From: Sanguinoderma infundibulare
Lineage: Eukaryota; Basidiomycota; Agaricomycetes; Polyporales; Polyporaceae
Length of the DNA: 64,000 bases
Direction: 5' to 3'
Assembly (NCBI GenBank): GCA_032821775.1
Contig: JAVLRN010000003.1
Span: 1,798,001-1,862,000 of the forward strand
Shown: positions 49,101-61,563 of the stretch, in pieces
Layout of the letters: the number at the start of each line of letters is the position of its first letter
Numbering within the stretch: the first letter of the stretch is position 1
Notes under the pieces: generated by a model
Seen by the model: only the letters and a program-made list of their open reading frames with translations
Told to the model about the DNA's origin: nothing
The model's database searches: none
Made by a program: the position numbers and the translations under genes

Positions 49101-49459
49101 GGAGCAGTGAGACCCCAGTTTGCGTAAGCATAGGGATACAAGCCCGAATGCGCAAGGTCGCCGTGGGACAGCAGCACAAGGTCTACCGAAGGCGCACATC
49201 TGAATGGTGCAGACACACTCGTGAACCTCTGTTTCATGACAGAAAGACGGAAACGAAACACGTACTCCTTCAGAGAATCACAGTACTTCTCCCACGAAGG
49301 GGGTTCGCTCTCCTCCGTATCTCCTTTAACGGGTTCCGGGCACCAGTCCGGCGATCCACAATCGAGGAGAATGCGTACATCGTCGACCTGTAGCAAGTAT
49401 GCCAAAGGAACTGTACGGTCTGAACGAGCAGCACCAGAGAGAGGAGTGAAAGTAATCAT
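46149..49459 (-). CDS. CFT2: Cleavage and polyadenylation specificity factor 2 (Cft2/Ydh1, CPSF100)
   Basis: Non-catalytic metallo-beta-lactamase/beta-CASP partner of the pre-mRNA 3'-end endonuclease CPSF73. Start MITFTPLSGAARSDRTVPLA with LLDCGSPDW. The usual zinc-binding HxHxDH is degenerate (LVLLSHGDLAHSGLYPYAY), as expected for CPSF100. Then TIIPFNSGHSLGGTIWKI and ILYAVDMNHMRERHLDGTVL, the beta-CASP exons LLDQHWNYSRLKYPICLLSR and KDPKLILAVPATLSHGPSRA, a strongly acidic loop (about 60 residues of Glu, Asp and Ser), FRMFPYAEKKRRVDEYGE and GCRLLFVDLEGLNDGRAVKT. The C-terminal domain is ELKLTALKTRLASIGVQAEL, ending YSLLALVAA. One gene, about ten exons. Confidence 0.92.
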
Positions 49460-50082
49460 CGCGGCTTGGTCTTTATTCGCAGCAGTTGGTAAACAGTCTC
49501 AGCGCATTCCGTCCAGAGGGTCAGTGCAAAGCGTAGAGTCTGGCAGGCGACAGTCGAGCGAACGGCACCAGAGTCCAATTCCTCGCTGCCTCGACGCGCC
49601 AACGCGTTTCACCCAGACAGCCACGTGATCCGCCTTGTCTATCCTTGTTAGATTCCAAGGCTCTTGCCAAACACAGGCAAACAACGCCTTTCGGTTGACT
49701 ATGTAATGTACCACTCTCACCTGTGCACTCTTGTCCATCGGTATCGCGATTAATCACCAGCTGAAGCTGCGCATCCATCTCGGCGAACGCATACAGTGAG
49801 CAGACAGTGTATAATGATGCTGATCCTCTTCATCGAGGGTTATATCAAGAGAAGACGTCGCCGACGTACCCACCAACGAAGAAACTGTTGTATAATTTTA
49901 AGATGCCAGTGGGAATGAACTGCGATGCTCGGCGCTTGAGCTTGAGCGCTTGAGCACTTGATATCAACTCCATGTAGTTCCTCAGCATTCCTTCGACATC
50001 GTCTCCAGATCTATCGACAACGCGTTGCACATCTTAAAGAAGCCTCTCGAAAACAATACATCATTCTTCTACGTCATCTCAT
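49460..50082. other. Intergenic region with a possible orphan exon
   Basis: 623 bp between GlnRS and CPSF2, both on (-). It contains the CPSF2 promoter. On (-), from about 50036 down to about 49940, a segment reading VQRVVDRSGDDVEGMLRNYM looks like coding helix and recalls the start of Mediator subunit Med22, but I cannot find convincing partner exons. Not called as a gene. Confidence 0.3.
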
Positions 50083-52904
50083 TCATGCCGCCTTTCCCGA
50101 GTCCTCCTTCAAGCTCACGATCCTGTTCAGCACAATGAAATCACCCTCCTTGCGGCCAGCTTCCACCCCGTCCTCCAGGCACGCCAGCCTCGCGTCCTTG
50201 TCCACCGTAAAGTAAGCCACGCGCAGACCCTGGAACCGGATCACCTCCTTCCCGATCAGCTGTTCGCTCGTCGCCTTGGGCGTGTCGTCGTGTTCGTGCG
50301 TCGGCGCGCCCTCGACGACGGGGCCCTTCGCCTCAGCACTGATCTTCAGCGCCTCCTCCGTCCGCTTCTTGCCCTCCGCTTTTGCGTCCGCGTACGCCTT
50401 CTTCGCGAGCTGCCAGAAGCCGACCTCGACCATCGCGCCCTTGACGACTTCGAGCGAGTCAGGGTTGATGTCTGCGCGGAAGTCGGGCGCCGCCGCGGAC
50501 GGGTTCTCGCTCTTGAACAACTGGTGGAAGATGCGCGTCTCGTCGACGACCACAGGGCTGCCGGAAGGGCGGTGCTCGGCGACCCACTGGATGAACGCCT
50601 TGGGCTTCTTGGGAGTGCCTTCGTTCTCCGCGCGGACGATGATCTCAGTGATTTGGCCGGTGGCGGAATCGGTCTTGTGGGAAACGTGAGTGACTGGCCA
50701 GGGAGCCTGGAAGAGACCGACAGTCTTTCCTGGGGCGAGACGGAAGTAATCCTTCGAATCCTCCAGACGGAAGTCGTCGGCATCGATGTAGATTGTGCGC
50801 GTGAGCGGAACCTTCGAGCTCCCTAGCTCGGGGACCTTCGGGTGAAGGGGTTTCTCGAGCCAGAGCAGGAACTCCTCGGGAAGGTTTTCGATGGTTACCT
50901 TCACCGGACGTAGTACCATCAGAAGACGGGAGACAGTGCTCTCCAGGTACTGTCTGATCGCCTGCTCAAAGCGGACGGTCTGGATATTTGATGGCGCAGT
51001 AGAGACACCGAGTCCACTGACGAACGAGAGGATCGCGCCAGGCGGGATACCACGACGTCGCAGAGCAATGAGGGTGTATAGACGAGGGTCATCCCAATCA
51101 CGAACGTGGCGCTCCTTGACAAGTGCCAGGATCTTCCGTTTTGACATGATCGTTCCGGTTAGATTGAGGCGGCCATACTCGGACTGACGGGGCTTGTACA
51201 CTTCTAGCGCGTCGCATAGCCATTCATAAGACTCGCGGGAAGCGATGAATTCCGTCGTACACAGGGAATGTCTGCAGTTTCGCCACATGAACACCTTGAC
51301 AACCAGGAAGCGTGGGATGACACGTACGTGATGTTTTCAAAACTATCGCACAAACAGTGCGTGAAGTCATAGGTCGGGTAGACCTTCCACTTGTCGTGTG
51401 TTCGATGATGGGGAGTAAGGAGCACGCGGTAGGCCACCAGATCCCACATCATGGTGTTCCCAGACTCGAGATCCTGCTTCATCCGCACAATGGCCTGTCC
51501 TGGTTGGTATTCGCCATTCTTCATCTTCTCGAACTCCGCCAGAGACTCTGCGACAGGTCGTGTCCGGTGGACGCAGGCTTTTCGAGGCCCACGCTCCTCA
51601 CCTCCTCGGTTGGCGAAAATCTCCTCCGCTACGATGACAATAAGAGCAGAACCAACGTCCCATGCAGAACTTGCTTACCTGTACAGTGGCAGACGTATGC
51701 CTTATCTCGGCGGATGCAGTCCACCGCAAGCTCGTAGAGCTTGTCGAAGTAATCACTTGAATACGTGATCTTCCACGGTTCGAACCCTAGCCATCGCACA
51801 GTCTCCAAGATGTTTTCGAAATACCTCCCCTCCTCGGCCTCCGGGTTGGTATCATCGTAACGCAGATAGCAGTGACCACCGTTGTGCGCGGCGTACCCGA
51901 AATTGACAAAGATGGCTTTTGAGTGCCCGATATGAAGGAAGCCGTTGGGCTCAGGAGGGAAACGAGTGTGGACGATACCCTTGGTCGCGGTGACGTGCTG
52001 GTCGCGTAGATGAGGATGGATCTGGGGGTTCTCGCCGACCTTGTGAAGGTGTCCGAGGAAGCCCTCTTGGAAAACCGAACGAGAGGATGACGAAGACGCA
52101 GCAGGCTCAGAAGTAGCTGTAGGCGTGGCCTTAGCGGGCTCCTTCTTGACATCCTAACGAATTGCGGTTTCAATGCAAAAGCACGGATCTTTACACAGAA
52201 AAGCGTACCTTCGCCGCAGGCTTCCCGCTTTGCTTCGCACCGAACTGCTCGGTAAATGCGCTCTCCACCGTGTTCTTGAGATCCAACGCGTTCGCCCAAC
52301 GAAGATCCGTGCTCTTGAGACCGCCAATCGCGGCACCAAGGTTGTTCCACCCAGTGTAGGCACTAGATGTAATGTATTCCTTCACGCGAACAGCGAGTTC
52401 CTCAGCGGTGATGTTGAAGCCTGGCAGGGGATTTCGTCACTACTGATAAAACACAGTGACGCATTCGTCGCATCATGCTCACCAACACCAGTGCTCTTGT
52501 TGAAGTTCGCGGCGTCGACAGGAAGGGGGCGTGCATCGAGGTACTTCACAGCCTCTATCAGGCAAGGCAACGTTACCTCTCGACCTCGCGTTTACACCAA
52601 ACTAATTGCACTTACCTGAGACCTGGTCGGTCGTCTTCAGACGACCATCCAAGATGGCAGCGACCACGTAGCTCCGCTCCCCATCCCCAAGTTTGCTGCC
52701 CTGCACCGCGACGGCCGCGAGCAGAACACCCTGCTTCTCGTCCAAGTTCTTGTTCACAAGATCATTGGACTCGATGATCCCCTTAAGGGTGTTTGCGCTC
52801 TTCGCGCTCTTGGCCGCCTCGGCTGCCTTGGACTGGGTAAGCCCAATCTTCTTGAAGAGCTCAATGAGCTCGGTAGTTTGAGGCGTATCCGCCTTCGGAG
52901 CCAT
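50083..52904 (-). CDS. GLN4: Cytosolic glutaminyl-tRNA synthetase
   Basis: Class I aminoacyl-tRNA synthetase charging tRNA-Gln. The N-terminal appended domain of eukaryotic GlnRS is seen: [40 protein letters not shown] and [15 protein letters not shown]. The catalytic HIGH motif lies in [20 protein letters not shown], followed by [20 protein letters not shown] and [17 protein letters not shown]. Then [23 protein letters not shown]-type [19 protein letters not shown], and MSKRK as the KMSKS loop ([20 protein letters not shown]). The anticodon-binding beta-barrels follow ([20 protein letters not shown]), ending [13 protein letters not shown]. The N-terminal region and the VPWQ-less GlnRS core distinguish it from GluRS. 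Confidence 0.95.
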
Positions 52905-53287
52905 GCAACGTTTCAGCGGGGTGTTGAGCGCGACAAGTTGTCTTGTTGTGCGACTTGGAGACCAGCAGAGAATTCAGATATCGTGGTAGTCGTGTGCAAG
53001 AGTCAATATACTGCGCGTCGAGCTTGACTCGGTCTGCAGTCAATGGCTCAAATCGATCAATACATTTCAAAGATCTCCGCGGGCGCTCCGTGTATCCGAG
53101 GACTAGTATCATTCAAGTGGAAGCGGCCTTCTTGACGAGTGTTTACATTACACACAGATCAACAACGGGTTCGATAATAACACAAATCATCGAAAGGTAA
53201 GCTAGGTACTACTTAGGCGAGGTCATAATACATGCGTCGTCAACCACATCCCGCATGGGCGGCGTGTTTCAGTTTTAAGTTTCGATT
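52905..53287. other. Intergenic region upstream of GlnRS
   Basis: 383 bp. GlnRS promoter on the left, 3' flank of CYP63 copy 3 on the right. No coding signal. Confidence 0.45.
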
Positions 53288-55913
53288 TTACGCAGCGACG
53301 TCCGTCTCGGCCGCACTCATCTTCACCCAGCAACCACCCTGTGCGAGTCCAGCGCAGTAAGCACCTAGCGAAGTCATCAACCGCGCACACAAACTTACTG
53401 TAGAGTACAGGGTGAAATGGGACTTCGGCATGAGCTGCTCTTTGGCCTTGCGACCCTCGCATTCGGCCCATTCAGGAGGTGGATGCGTGTCGGCTGGCTG
53501 AGCGGTACGGTCAAGTTCCATCGAAGAGAAGTTCTGCAGTAGGCGGATCATAAAGAACGACATCTCGTTGTATGCAAACTGGTGGTTGCGAGATGATCTG
53601 TCAGTGTTTCAATGGGACCTGATAGATTATGGAAGGGTCGAACCTGTTGACCCAAGCAGATACGGGGTCCGGCGTTGAACGGAAGGAAGATGAAGGGGTT
53701 TGCCACGAGGTACTTTCCAACACGATCATCAATGAACCGGTCAGGGTCGAACTCTTGTGCTAAATACGAACGTCAGAATATCAGGTTGCAAGCGGACTGG
53801 CATGATCAATGACCTACCAGTCGGACCCCAATAGACCGGGTCGCGGTGCATATTGAAAGTAGAGTACGAGATGCTGAAACGTAACGTATGTCAGAACGTC
53901 GCTCTGCTTCCAGGGCCCCTCAAACATACCCGGTCTTGGCAGGGATATAAATGGGCTTGCCCGCAGGATCCGGGTTCGGCAGGGTGCCCTCCTTGACAGA
54001 GAACCTGATGGATCCATCAGATGATAGCTTGTTGCGACAAGACTGGATGGAACCACTCGCCTCATATCGAACGGCCTAGCGATGACGCATGGTCATTGGA
54101 GTTCGGGATGACAAGCATGAGAACTCACACAGGAGGGTAGAGCCGCAGCGTCTCTGGAGAACACCACATGAGCCACAAACTCAATGGATAATCCGACGTC
54201 CATCTGTCATTTACCATTCAAGAAGGCACGGAGGTATTTCATGTTGCGCACGTCATCGTAGGTCGGCCGGCGTTGGGAGCCAACATGCTCCATCAGCTCC
54301 TCACGAAGACGCTTAAGGACATGCGGATGTTGGCACAACAGATAGACACCAAATGTCAGTGCAGCGGCGGTCTTATCATAGGAAAGGCGTCAGTATAGCA
54401 GTGCGTAACGAGATGAACGACTCACCGTGTCACGACCGGCGAGCAGGATGTTCAAGGTCTCGTCGTGAAGTATCTTGTAATCTACGACAAGCGGACCGTC
54501 ATTGAATGTGACCAAAACGATCCAGAGGAAGGGTCGACATGCCTGAAGTTTGCTTCACCAAGTTATCGAGAAGCGTCTCGTCGTCCTGGCTGGCCTTATC
54601 ATCCGGACTGGCTCCAAGCTTCTCGCGTTCCTCTTTCTTGCGGAGGGCTTCCTGAAGGAGCGGCTCAAAGAACGCATCTACGATCGCCATATGTTCATCT
54701 GTCTTTGACTTGAAGAGTTCTGTCAGTGGCCAGAGCCAACCGACACGGAGACGCTCAGATACAATGCGCTGTGCGGTCGCGAATGCATGCGGGAACTTCT
54801 CCTTGATGGACCTGGCCTCTCCGACGTTGTCGTCGTGAGACATACTGCTCGGATAGGGCATGGGCGAGTGCAAACTGTGGACACAGTTGCCGAAGAGGAA
54901 GTCGGTAGCGGAGTCGAGGGTAAACCGCGCGATCAGCTCCTGGAAGTCAAAAGCGATATTGGCTTGGGACCGCTCCCTGATCTTGCTGAGAGCAATGTCT
55001 GCGAAACGTCAGCCCAAGAAAAAAGTGGAACATTGTGTGCAGCGTACCGGTATGGCGGTCGAACAAATCAAAGTGGCTGATGCGTTCACGACTAAAGAAA
55101 GGTCGTGACATTGACCGGTGGAACTTCCACATGTCTCCTGCATATCACATCAGCGGCCGGCTTCGACATATCCTGGTGGCGTACGTGCCATCCGAGTTGA
55201 AAACACCATTTCCGAACAACGAGTCGGTAAAGTCGTGAAACAGTTCGCCTGTAAAGCCGTATATTGTCACCTCGAGGGAATCATGCACGAAATGGGAGAT
55301 GCCCACCTTTCTCATAGTTCTGGAAGTCCGTAGCCAGAACAGCCTGCCTCCTCGCTTAGCCCCCTCGAACTTCACTTCCCGAACGCGCGAGTGTCTATAG
55401 CATACCTTCACAATGTTTGGGTCCTTCGTCGCGTACTGCATGTCCCAGAACAGACTGAACCGGAAGGTCGTCCCGCATTCCCCAAACCCGTAGTCGAACA
55501 TATCCGCTGCAACATCACGTCAACCCACGGCCCACCCCATGCAGATCGACACAGGAAGGCGAACAGAAATGGTAAGTACGCTACTCACAAGGGTAGCCAT
55601 GCTCAAACGCCTCCAAGATCCCGTCCAGGATGTCCCAGTTGCCGATCCACTTGCCCTTCAGCTCCGCGGGCAGGACCGCCCCAAGGCGTGCGGCCCCGCG
55701 CTCGAACGAACGGTACTTCCACCATACGCGCACGGTGATCAGGAGAGGTCCGCTGAGGACTGCAGCGAGGATCCAGGTCCAGGTGGGGAAGACGACGTCG
55801 TGGAAAGCGGCGGCGCGTGAGAAGACGTACACTCCGAATGGTGGCGCAGAAACGACGAGGAGAAGCTTGATGAGGAAGGGCACACCGGATGGCAGCGACG
55901 ACCTGCGACTCAT
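53288..55913 (-). CDS. Cytochrome P450, CYP63-like, copy 3
   Basis: Start [20 protein letters not shown], anchor, then [18 protein letters not shown]. The segment [20 protein letters not shown] is continuous. I-helix [13 protein letters not shown], then [20 protein letters not shown]; haem loop [15 protein letters not shown]. The final exon is [16 protein letters not shown], stop at 53288-53290. More diverged from copies 1 and 2 than they are from each other (Cys for Leu in the GGLWVKM motif, and a different J-helix region). It is separated from them by CPSF2 and GlnRS. All three copies share exon layout and orientation, so they derive from one ancestor. Confidence 0.87.
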
Positions 55914-56549
55914 GGCGGTTGTGGCGGAGGTGACGTACTTGAGTGAGTGCGGGGTACCCGAACAGCGCCAGCTCTGAGCTCCTCGCCAAGTCCGGTGCTT
56001 TACTTATGAGACCTGCAGGGGGGGGCCTTGCTATTCCATAATGTAACAAGAATCAGATGCAACTCGGAGTTCTCTGTTCCCATGATCCATTACGGCGCCC
56101 ATACAGATGGGCGCGGAGTACGTCAAGGGGAATTGCAGCCGAATTTCAAGTACACGTTTCGGCCGGTAGACTGTGCCACCCCGGTTTAAGTGTGCCATGA
56201 GCTCCCCTGCTCTTGGTCCTAACTCCATGGAAGTTGTCGAGTGCGATGTTGCAAAGACGCGAGCTTTGCCATGATGCCATCAATAAGTACTCAAGTTCCT
56301 GATGGTGAAATGTCAACATGTTTGCAACACAGCTTTTATGATATTTAATGCGCATGTACCCGAGCCCTCGCATCGATCTGGATCGGCCCACTAATCATCG
56401 TGCAATTTCAAGGCCAGCAAGGGCCACAAGCGGGAAGGATACAGGCAGACAGAGATACAAGTCATGTACATCCACACATGGCTTTAGAGGAGCCAATACA
56501 AACAACACAGCGCTGTAGTCCCAATAAAATACCTCATCCCCTAGCAGAG
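55914..56549. other. Intergenic region upstream of CYP63 copy 3
   Basis: 636 bp, holding the copy 3 promoter and the GH79 gene's 3' flank. No gene signal. A GGGGGGGG run sits at about 56020. Confidence 0.4.
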
Positions 56550-58598
56550 TCATACCACAAGTCCTAGAGCAGTGACAAGAACCCCAAACAGGCCGAAGAC
56601 CACAGTCCCACTCGCCGCTGGCACCCTCAAACCCGCGGAGGAGTTTGGAGACTTCCCGCCCGTAGACGTCTTGTTCCCGTTGTTGTTGTTCGTCGTCCCA
56701 GTGCTGCTTGAATTGCTCAAGGAGGCCGACTGGCCGACCAACACAACCGCGAGGCCGGGGCCCGGGACTTGAATCGTGCAACCCCCGGCGCAGGAGACGG
56801 TCTTGTCGGGGATACTGCTTGCGAACGACGCCTGGACCGGGTTCCCGTCGCCCACGCCCGCCCAGGTCTGGCCACCCCACGCGATGTCCGTCTTCTCGTT
56901 GATCGACAACGCGGCGAGGTAGCGGATGGTGATGTTGCCATAGGTCGCGGGGATGAACGACGGGTCGATGGCGTAGTCTGACGTCGCGCCCGAGATGTTC
57001 TGGAAGTTGATGATGACGAGGCTGTGGACGGTGTTCTCTGACCCATCGTAGATGGCGTAGCCCGCGTGGACCTGCGACCCGTCCGTCATCGAATTCTTGA
57101 TGTTCAGGTCGACTACACGACTACCGTTGGCGGACTCGAGTGCCGCGGCAACAGGAAGCATGCCGTAGTAGACCGCGTTCGTCGTCCACGCGCCAGCACC
57201 TCCCGCAACAGTGTCCGGGGGATCGAACATGTTGTACGTCACGCCACGCTCGCGGGTGTGGAGGTACGCGCCCGCATAACCGACGGCGGCCATCTGCAGG
57301 GCGTAGTCTGCGGTCCAAAGCGAGACACCGAACACATTGGAAATCCCATCGACGCCGCCGCAGGACACGCTGTTGAATTCGTCCATCAGGACCGGTTTCT
57401 TGGCCTGGGCGGCGATCTGGATGCCGTGCTGCTGCCACTGCGCGAGAGCGACAGTGTTGGCGTGGACGACGTAGTGCTCGATGCCAAACGCCGTGTGGCC
57501 CGAACAGACATCCTGGGGGTAGTGCTGCAGGGTGATGTACTTCAGCTGTTGTTGGTATTGGTCGAGCCAGCCGGACTGGAGAAGGCTGGCAAGGTCCTGT
57601 TAAAAATGCACAGGTGAGCGCGATTGATATCGGAAGCTGGAAATCGAACTGACCCAAACGCAACAGATTGTTGGACCCGCAATGTTATCCAGCGACAGGA
57701 CATCGCCCTGCGGCGTTGCCTTCAGATCGTTGAAAACAGTCGAATAGTCCTGGGCAACCAGACGCACATATAAGGACCATTTCACCCCCAAATGCCAGGC
57801 TACATACTCCAATATAATCTTGCACCGTGTAGTTGGCCAGATTGGGACGCTGACCGTGCCTAGAGTACAGGTCGGGCTCCTGCATTGCATTTTAATGTAA
57901 TGAACAGCAACTGATGGAGAGAGACATTGAACGCACGTTACCCAACAGATACGCATCCAGTTCATCGCCCAACGCCTTAGATGCATCGCCGGCCAGCAAC
58001 GGAATGTTCGTGTCGTTGGGCGTCCGCAGACTCAAACCTGCAACACACACACGAAATCAATCTGTCAGGGTCCAAGCGCATCACATCCTCGCGACATCCT
58101 CGCGGACGAGTCCCGCCCTGCAGATAATGCTGTCCACTTACCAATAAGGTACTGCAGACCGCCGACCTGCGTGCTCACGCCCTTCATCACGTCGAACAGC
58201 TGAGGGCCATAATTGACCGGCTGGTCGTTCGAGTTCGCGTTCGGGTCGGTGAACTGGATGATGGTCTGCTGGCTCGGCACGTACGTGGAGCTGTCCATCG
58301 AGTTGCCGCCCAGCCGGAGGCGGACGGGTTTCCCCGAGGTGTGCTTCTGCAGCGTCGAGAGGTAGTTGACAAACGGCCCCGGGATCTGGTCGGTGGAGTT
58401 GCCCATGTAGTAGTTGATGAACGACAACTCGAGCGAAATGCCGAGGAAATTGGAGTAAACAACGTTGGCGTCGGCGGGCGGTGGATTTGTCGGGGACGTC
58501 ACTGCGACGGCAGCGAAAGCGGAGTTGACAGCGGCAAGGAGGCATAGTGCGCGAGAAAGAGAAGCCGACAGACGTTGGTTTGCTCGAGGGGAGAGCAT
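56550..58598 (-). CDS. GH79 beta-glucuronidase-like glycoside hydrolase, probably GPI-anchored
   Basis: Secreted retaining hydrolase. Signal peptide MLSPRANQRLSASLSRALCL to about residue 30, then NVVYSNFLGISLELSFINYY and GKPVRLRLGGNSMDSSTYVP of the barrel start. The acid/base Glu is in LLGNEPDLYSRHGQRPNLAN; the nucleophile Glu is in KKPVLMDEFNSVSCGGVDGI. The C-terminal beta domain (GNITIRYLAALSINEKTDI, TIQVPGPGLAVVLVGQSASL) is followed by a Ser/Thr/Asn linker with a run of Asn and a hydrophobic end GTVVFGLFGVLVTALGLVV, fitting a GPI signal. GH79 enzymes remove glucuronate or 4-O-methylglucuronate from arabinogalactan proteins and related glycans. The start at 58596-58598 is set by the signal peptide. 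Confidence 0.85.
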
Positions 58599-59533
58599 TG
58601 TGGGCGTAAGGGCGTGGGGCCCAGGGGATAGAACGTAAACCGAAAGGAGCGGCAGCGCAAGGGGCGCGAGGAAGAGGCTTTGTAAAGGGGAAATCTCGAC
58701 ATGGTCCGGGCGAAGCTTTATGACAGCGTACGTTGGATATTCATCGAAGCCATCACCGAAGAGCAGCGCCGGGCAGCTGCACCGGACTAATCGCCTCCAG
58801 GAACGTTGCCCGGCGCTGGGCAGCTCAGCGTTCCAGCAGCCCCGGATCGGGCCGCTCGTATCGTAATGCGAAGGCTCTTCATTGGCAAGTGTGCAGATGC
58901 GTAGATGAATGAAGAGGTGATGGAACATAACCACTGGGAGATGCTCACCAGTGGAGCGTCTGCCAGTCGATAACGCATGTGTCGTCGTATTCCGCTGCAG
59001 GGTCAGTCCGCCGTCATGAGTGCAGCCGATTGCCACCCGGGGAGATGACAGCCATGACCGCGAACCTTGTCAGAATTATGAATTGTGGAAGCTTCTGAAC
59101 GGATTCAAAATGCCTCATTGGGTTCGGCAGCGCTCCGTGGTGGCGCCTTGGACCTCCAGGTCAAATTATCAGCTGGCATGGAAAGGTGAAAACTCGCTCG
59201 GCACTGTCCCCATCGCATCTCGAAGTCAGCAATATGAGGGGTGCGGTCAGGATAATGGACGTACCTCTCTCACAAGACGGGCACTATGTGCCGCTTCAGC
59301 GTACCCTTGTGCCTCAGTACCGCAATATTGATCGACACGACACCGGCGACAATGACCCAGGCAACACGGTCCCATACCCGCGGGCAGTGTCAGCGCGGAA
59401 TTACTGCAAACGAAGCGAAGTGAGATAGATCAACCACGGCAGAGGTATTGTACAACGCAGCATCATACATCCAAGCGTCTCTAATACATCCGTCCGGCAC
59501 GACTGTCCCAGAGGCATATTCTATACCAGTTTA
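58599..59533. other. Intergenic region upstream of the GH79 gene
   Basis: 935 bp between two (-) strand genes. The left part is the GH79 promoter, the right part the AAA gene 3' flank. Short open frames (for example 59186-59428 +) show no family features. Confidence 0.4.
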
Positions 59534-61563
59534 CTAAAAGAACGACCGGCCAAGGGATAGGCCGACGTTGCGCAACTCCCTTCGCTGACTCTGAGCTCCA
59601 GTTTCTGTTGGGCCCGTTGCGCCAGGCATGGCTCCGGGCATTCTCCCAACAACACCCGAAGTCGCGTCCCAGATACGGGCCAGACCAATGGAACGCTCGT
59701 CGACTTGCGTCAGACGGCCGCCGTTGGCCTGGGAGGGATGGGCGCGCGCTCCAGGTGAGACCACAGGGGCAGAACCGGTCTGGCACAGAACCTTATCCTT
59801 GCCCTTGTCGAGCTGGTCGCGAAGGGACTTGACCTGCCCCTTCAGCACTTCTCCAAATTCCGGCTTATCGTCGCCTTCGATACCGGCCAACACCACGAGA
59901 GACGATACACTATCAATGGAGGAAGAGTTGAGTGAGCGATACAGAACTGGGGCGAGTTGACGCACAATGCTTCTTTCAGGTACGCAAAGCTGAAGCCATC
60001 GGTCTCCGCAGCAATTTCCTTGACGAGACTGTCGGGGAACGAGATCTTCTTATTGCCCTTCAGCTTGTCTTGCCAGTATTGGGCATACAAAGTACGCTCC
60101 TCCTCGTCAGGGTCAGGGAATTCGCTGTGATCATGCTCCATTCAGAAACGGAAACGTTAAAAAAGAGAAAACATACTATTTCCGATCGAAACGGCTAGGA
60201 CGACTGTTCAAAGCAGGATCTAACCGCTCGAAGTGGTTGGTGGTGCCGATGATCAACAAGCCATCATTACTTTGAAGACCGTCGAGCTGGTTCAGGAAGA
60301 ACGATCGGTTGGAGTCGTTTATGAGAGAATCAAGGTCCTCGAGGATCAGAACGCAAGGAGCCATTTGCCTTGCTTTCTCGAACACGATTTGCATGGACGC
60401 TTCCTCGCCCATGAAGGACTTGAATGATTTGATGTAGAGAGGGGCGAAACCCTTGGTATCGCAATCCTTCATGATCGCTTTCAAGCTAATGGTCTTCCCG
60501 TTTCCTGGAGGTATAGTCTGAGCTCATGCGTAAGTTGGGTAAATGGCATGTGGCATACCTGGCGGACCCCACATGATCAGGCCACGCTTGCGAACGTAGC
60601 TCATCAGTCAAAAAGAGAGGACGGAGAGAAAGCTGGAGTGTGGTCTACCTTCCAGGGAATGGCCAGAGACTTGTACAGTTCTTCGGAATCAAAGAAGCCG
60701 TAAACGTCTTTCTGGATTGCGGTCTTGAACTTGTCCTTTAAGATGATGTCTGCCCAGTTCGCTTGCTGAACATCCAACCACAAACTGTGATCCTTCTGCC
60801 ACCAGCCCGAGTTGAAGACGAGGACTTCCTCGTGCAACTGCGAGGCCCAGGCCCCGGCGGCAACTAGAAGAGCGCGGGCTGGTTCCTCAGGTCCTTCGTG
60901 AAGGACGTAGTGCTGGGTCATGCTGCCGAAGCCATACGGGTACTACGGAACTCGATGAGCCAGGATGTATGTCAAGTCATTCGAACTCACTTTGACAACA
61001 TAGAGGAGGTATTCGTATTTCTGCAAAGATAACTGAGCAACCGTTGAACTGAAGGTTCCTTGGGAGATACTCACATCCCAAGCGACGCGGAAGGACCCAA
61101 AGGAGATCTGATCCACAAGGACGCCGGGGATGCTGGAGAGACGTCTAGCAAGGGGGACGAAATACACGGTCGTGATCAAGTCAGGTGGTGAAACTGGCTG
61201 GACGAGAGCACCAGGGAAGCCGAGGAGATTGATGCCGCTGTCGTTCGCAAGGACGACTGAATGCTGAGGGTAAAGCTTGCGGAGCTGTCGGGCTCTGCAA
61301 CAGAATTATATTCTAAGCGTGCGGCAGAGGTGGTAGATCAGGACCAACCCAAACACAGGGGGATCGCTGAACTTGTTGGACGCTGCACGCGGGGATGGAT
61401 AAATGCACGCTTCTTAGATTGCGAGTGTGCACTCACCCTGATCGACCCACGAGTCATAGAGGGGATCAGCGGCACCATGAACGTGCGGCACGGGTGTATC
61501 CTCTTCAAAGGTAACCTTGATGAATGCTTCTTCAAGCTCCTTGCGACTCAAGGGGGTGGCCAT
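59534..61563 (-). CDS. AAA-family ATPase (single AAA domain)
   Basis: The start MATPLSRKELEEAFIKVTF is followed by an N-terminal region with DLITTVYFVPLARRLSSIPG, SFGSFRVAWDKYEYLLYVVK and QHYVLHEGPEEPARALLVAA. The single ATPase module has RGLIMWGPPGNGKTISLKAI (Walker A GPPGNGKT), CVLILEDLDSLINDSNRSFF (Walker B), LLIIGTTNHFERLDPALNSR (sensor 1, arginine finger region) and ETDGFSFAYLKEAL (sensor 2 region). The Gly/Pro/Ala-rich C-terminal tail ends LRNVGLSLGRSFF. The fold resembles the BCS1/spastin/cell-division-control group common in fungi. I cannot give a substrate; there is no obvious signal peptide or transmembrane segment. It is divergent from the Tom20 locus across 276 bp. Confidence 0.83.
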
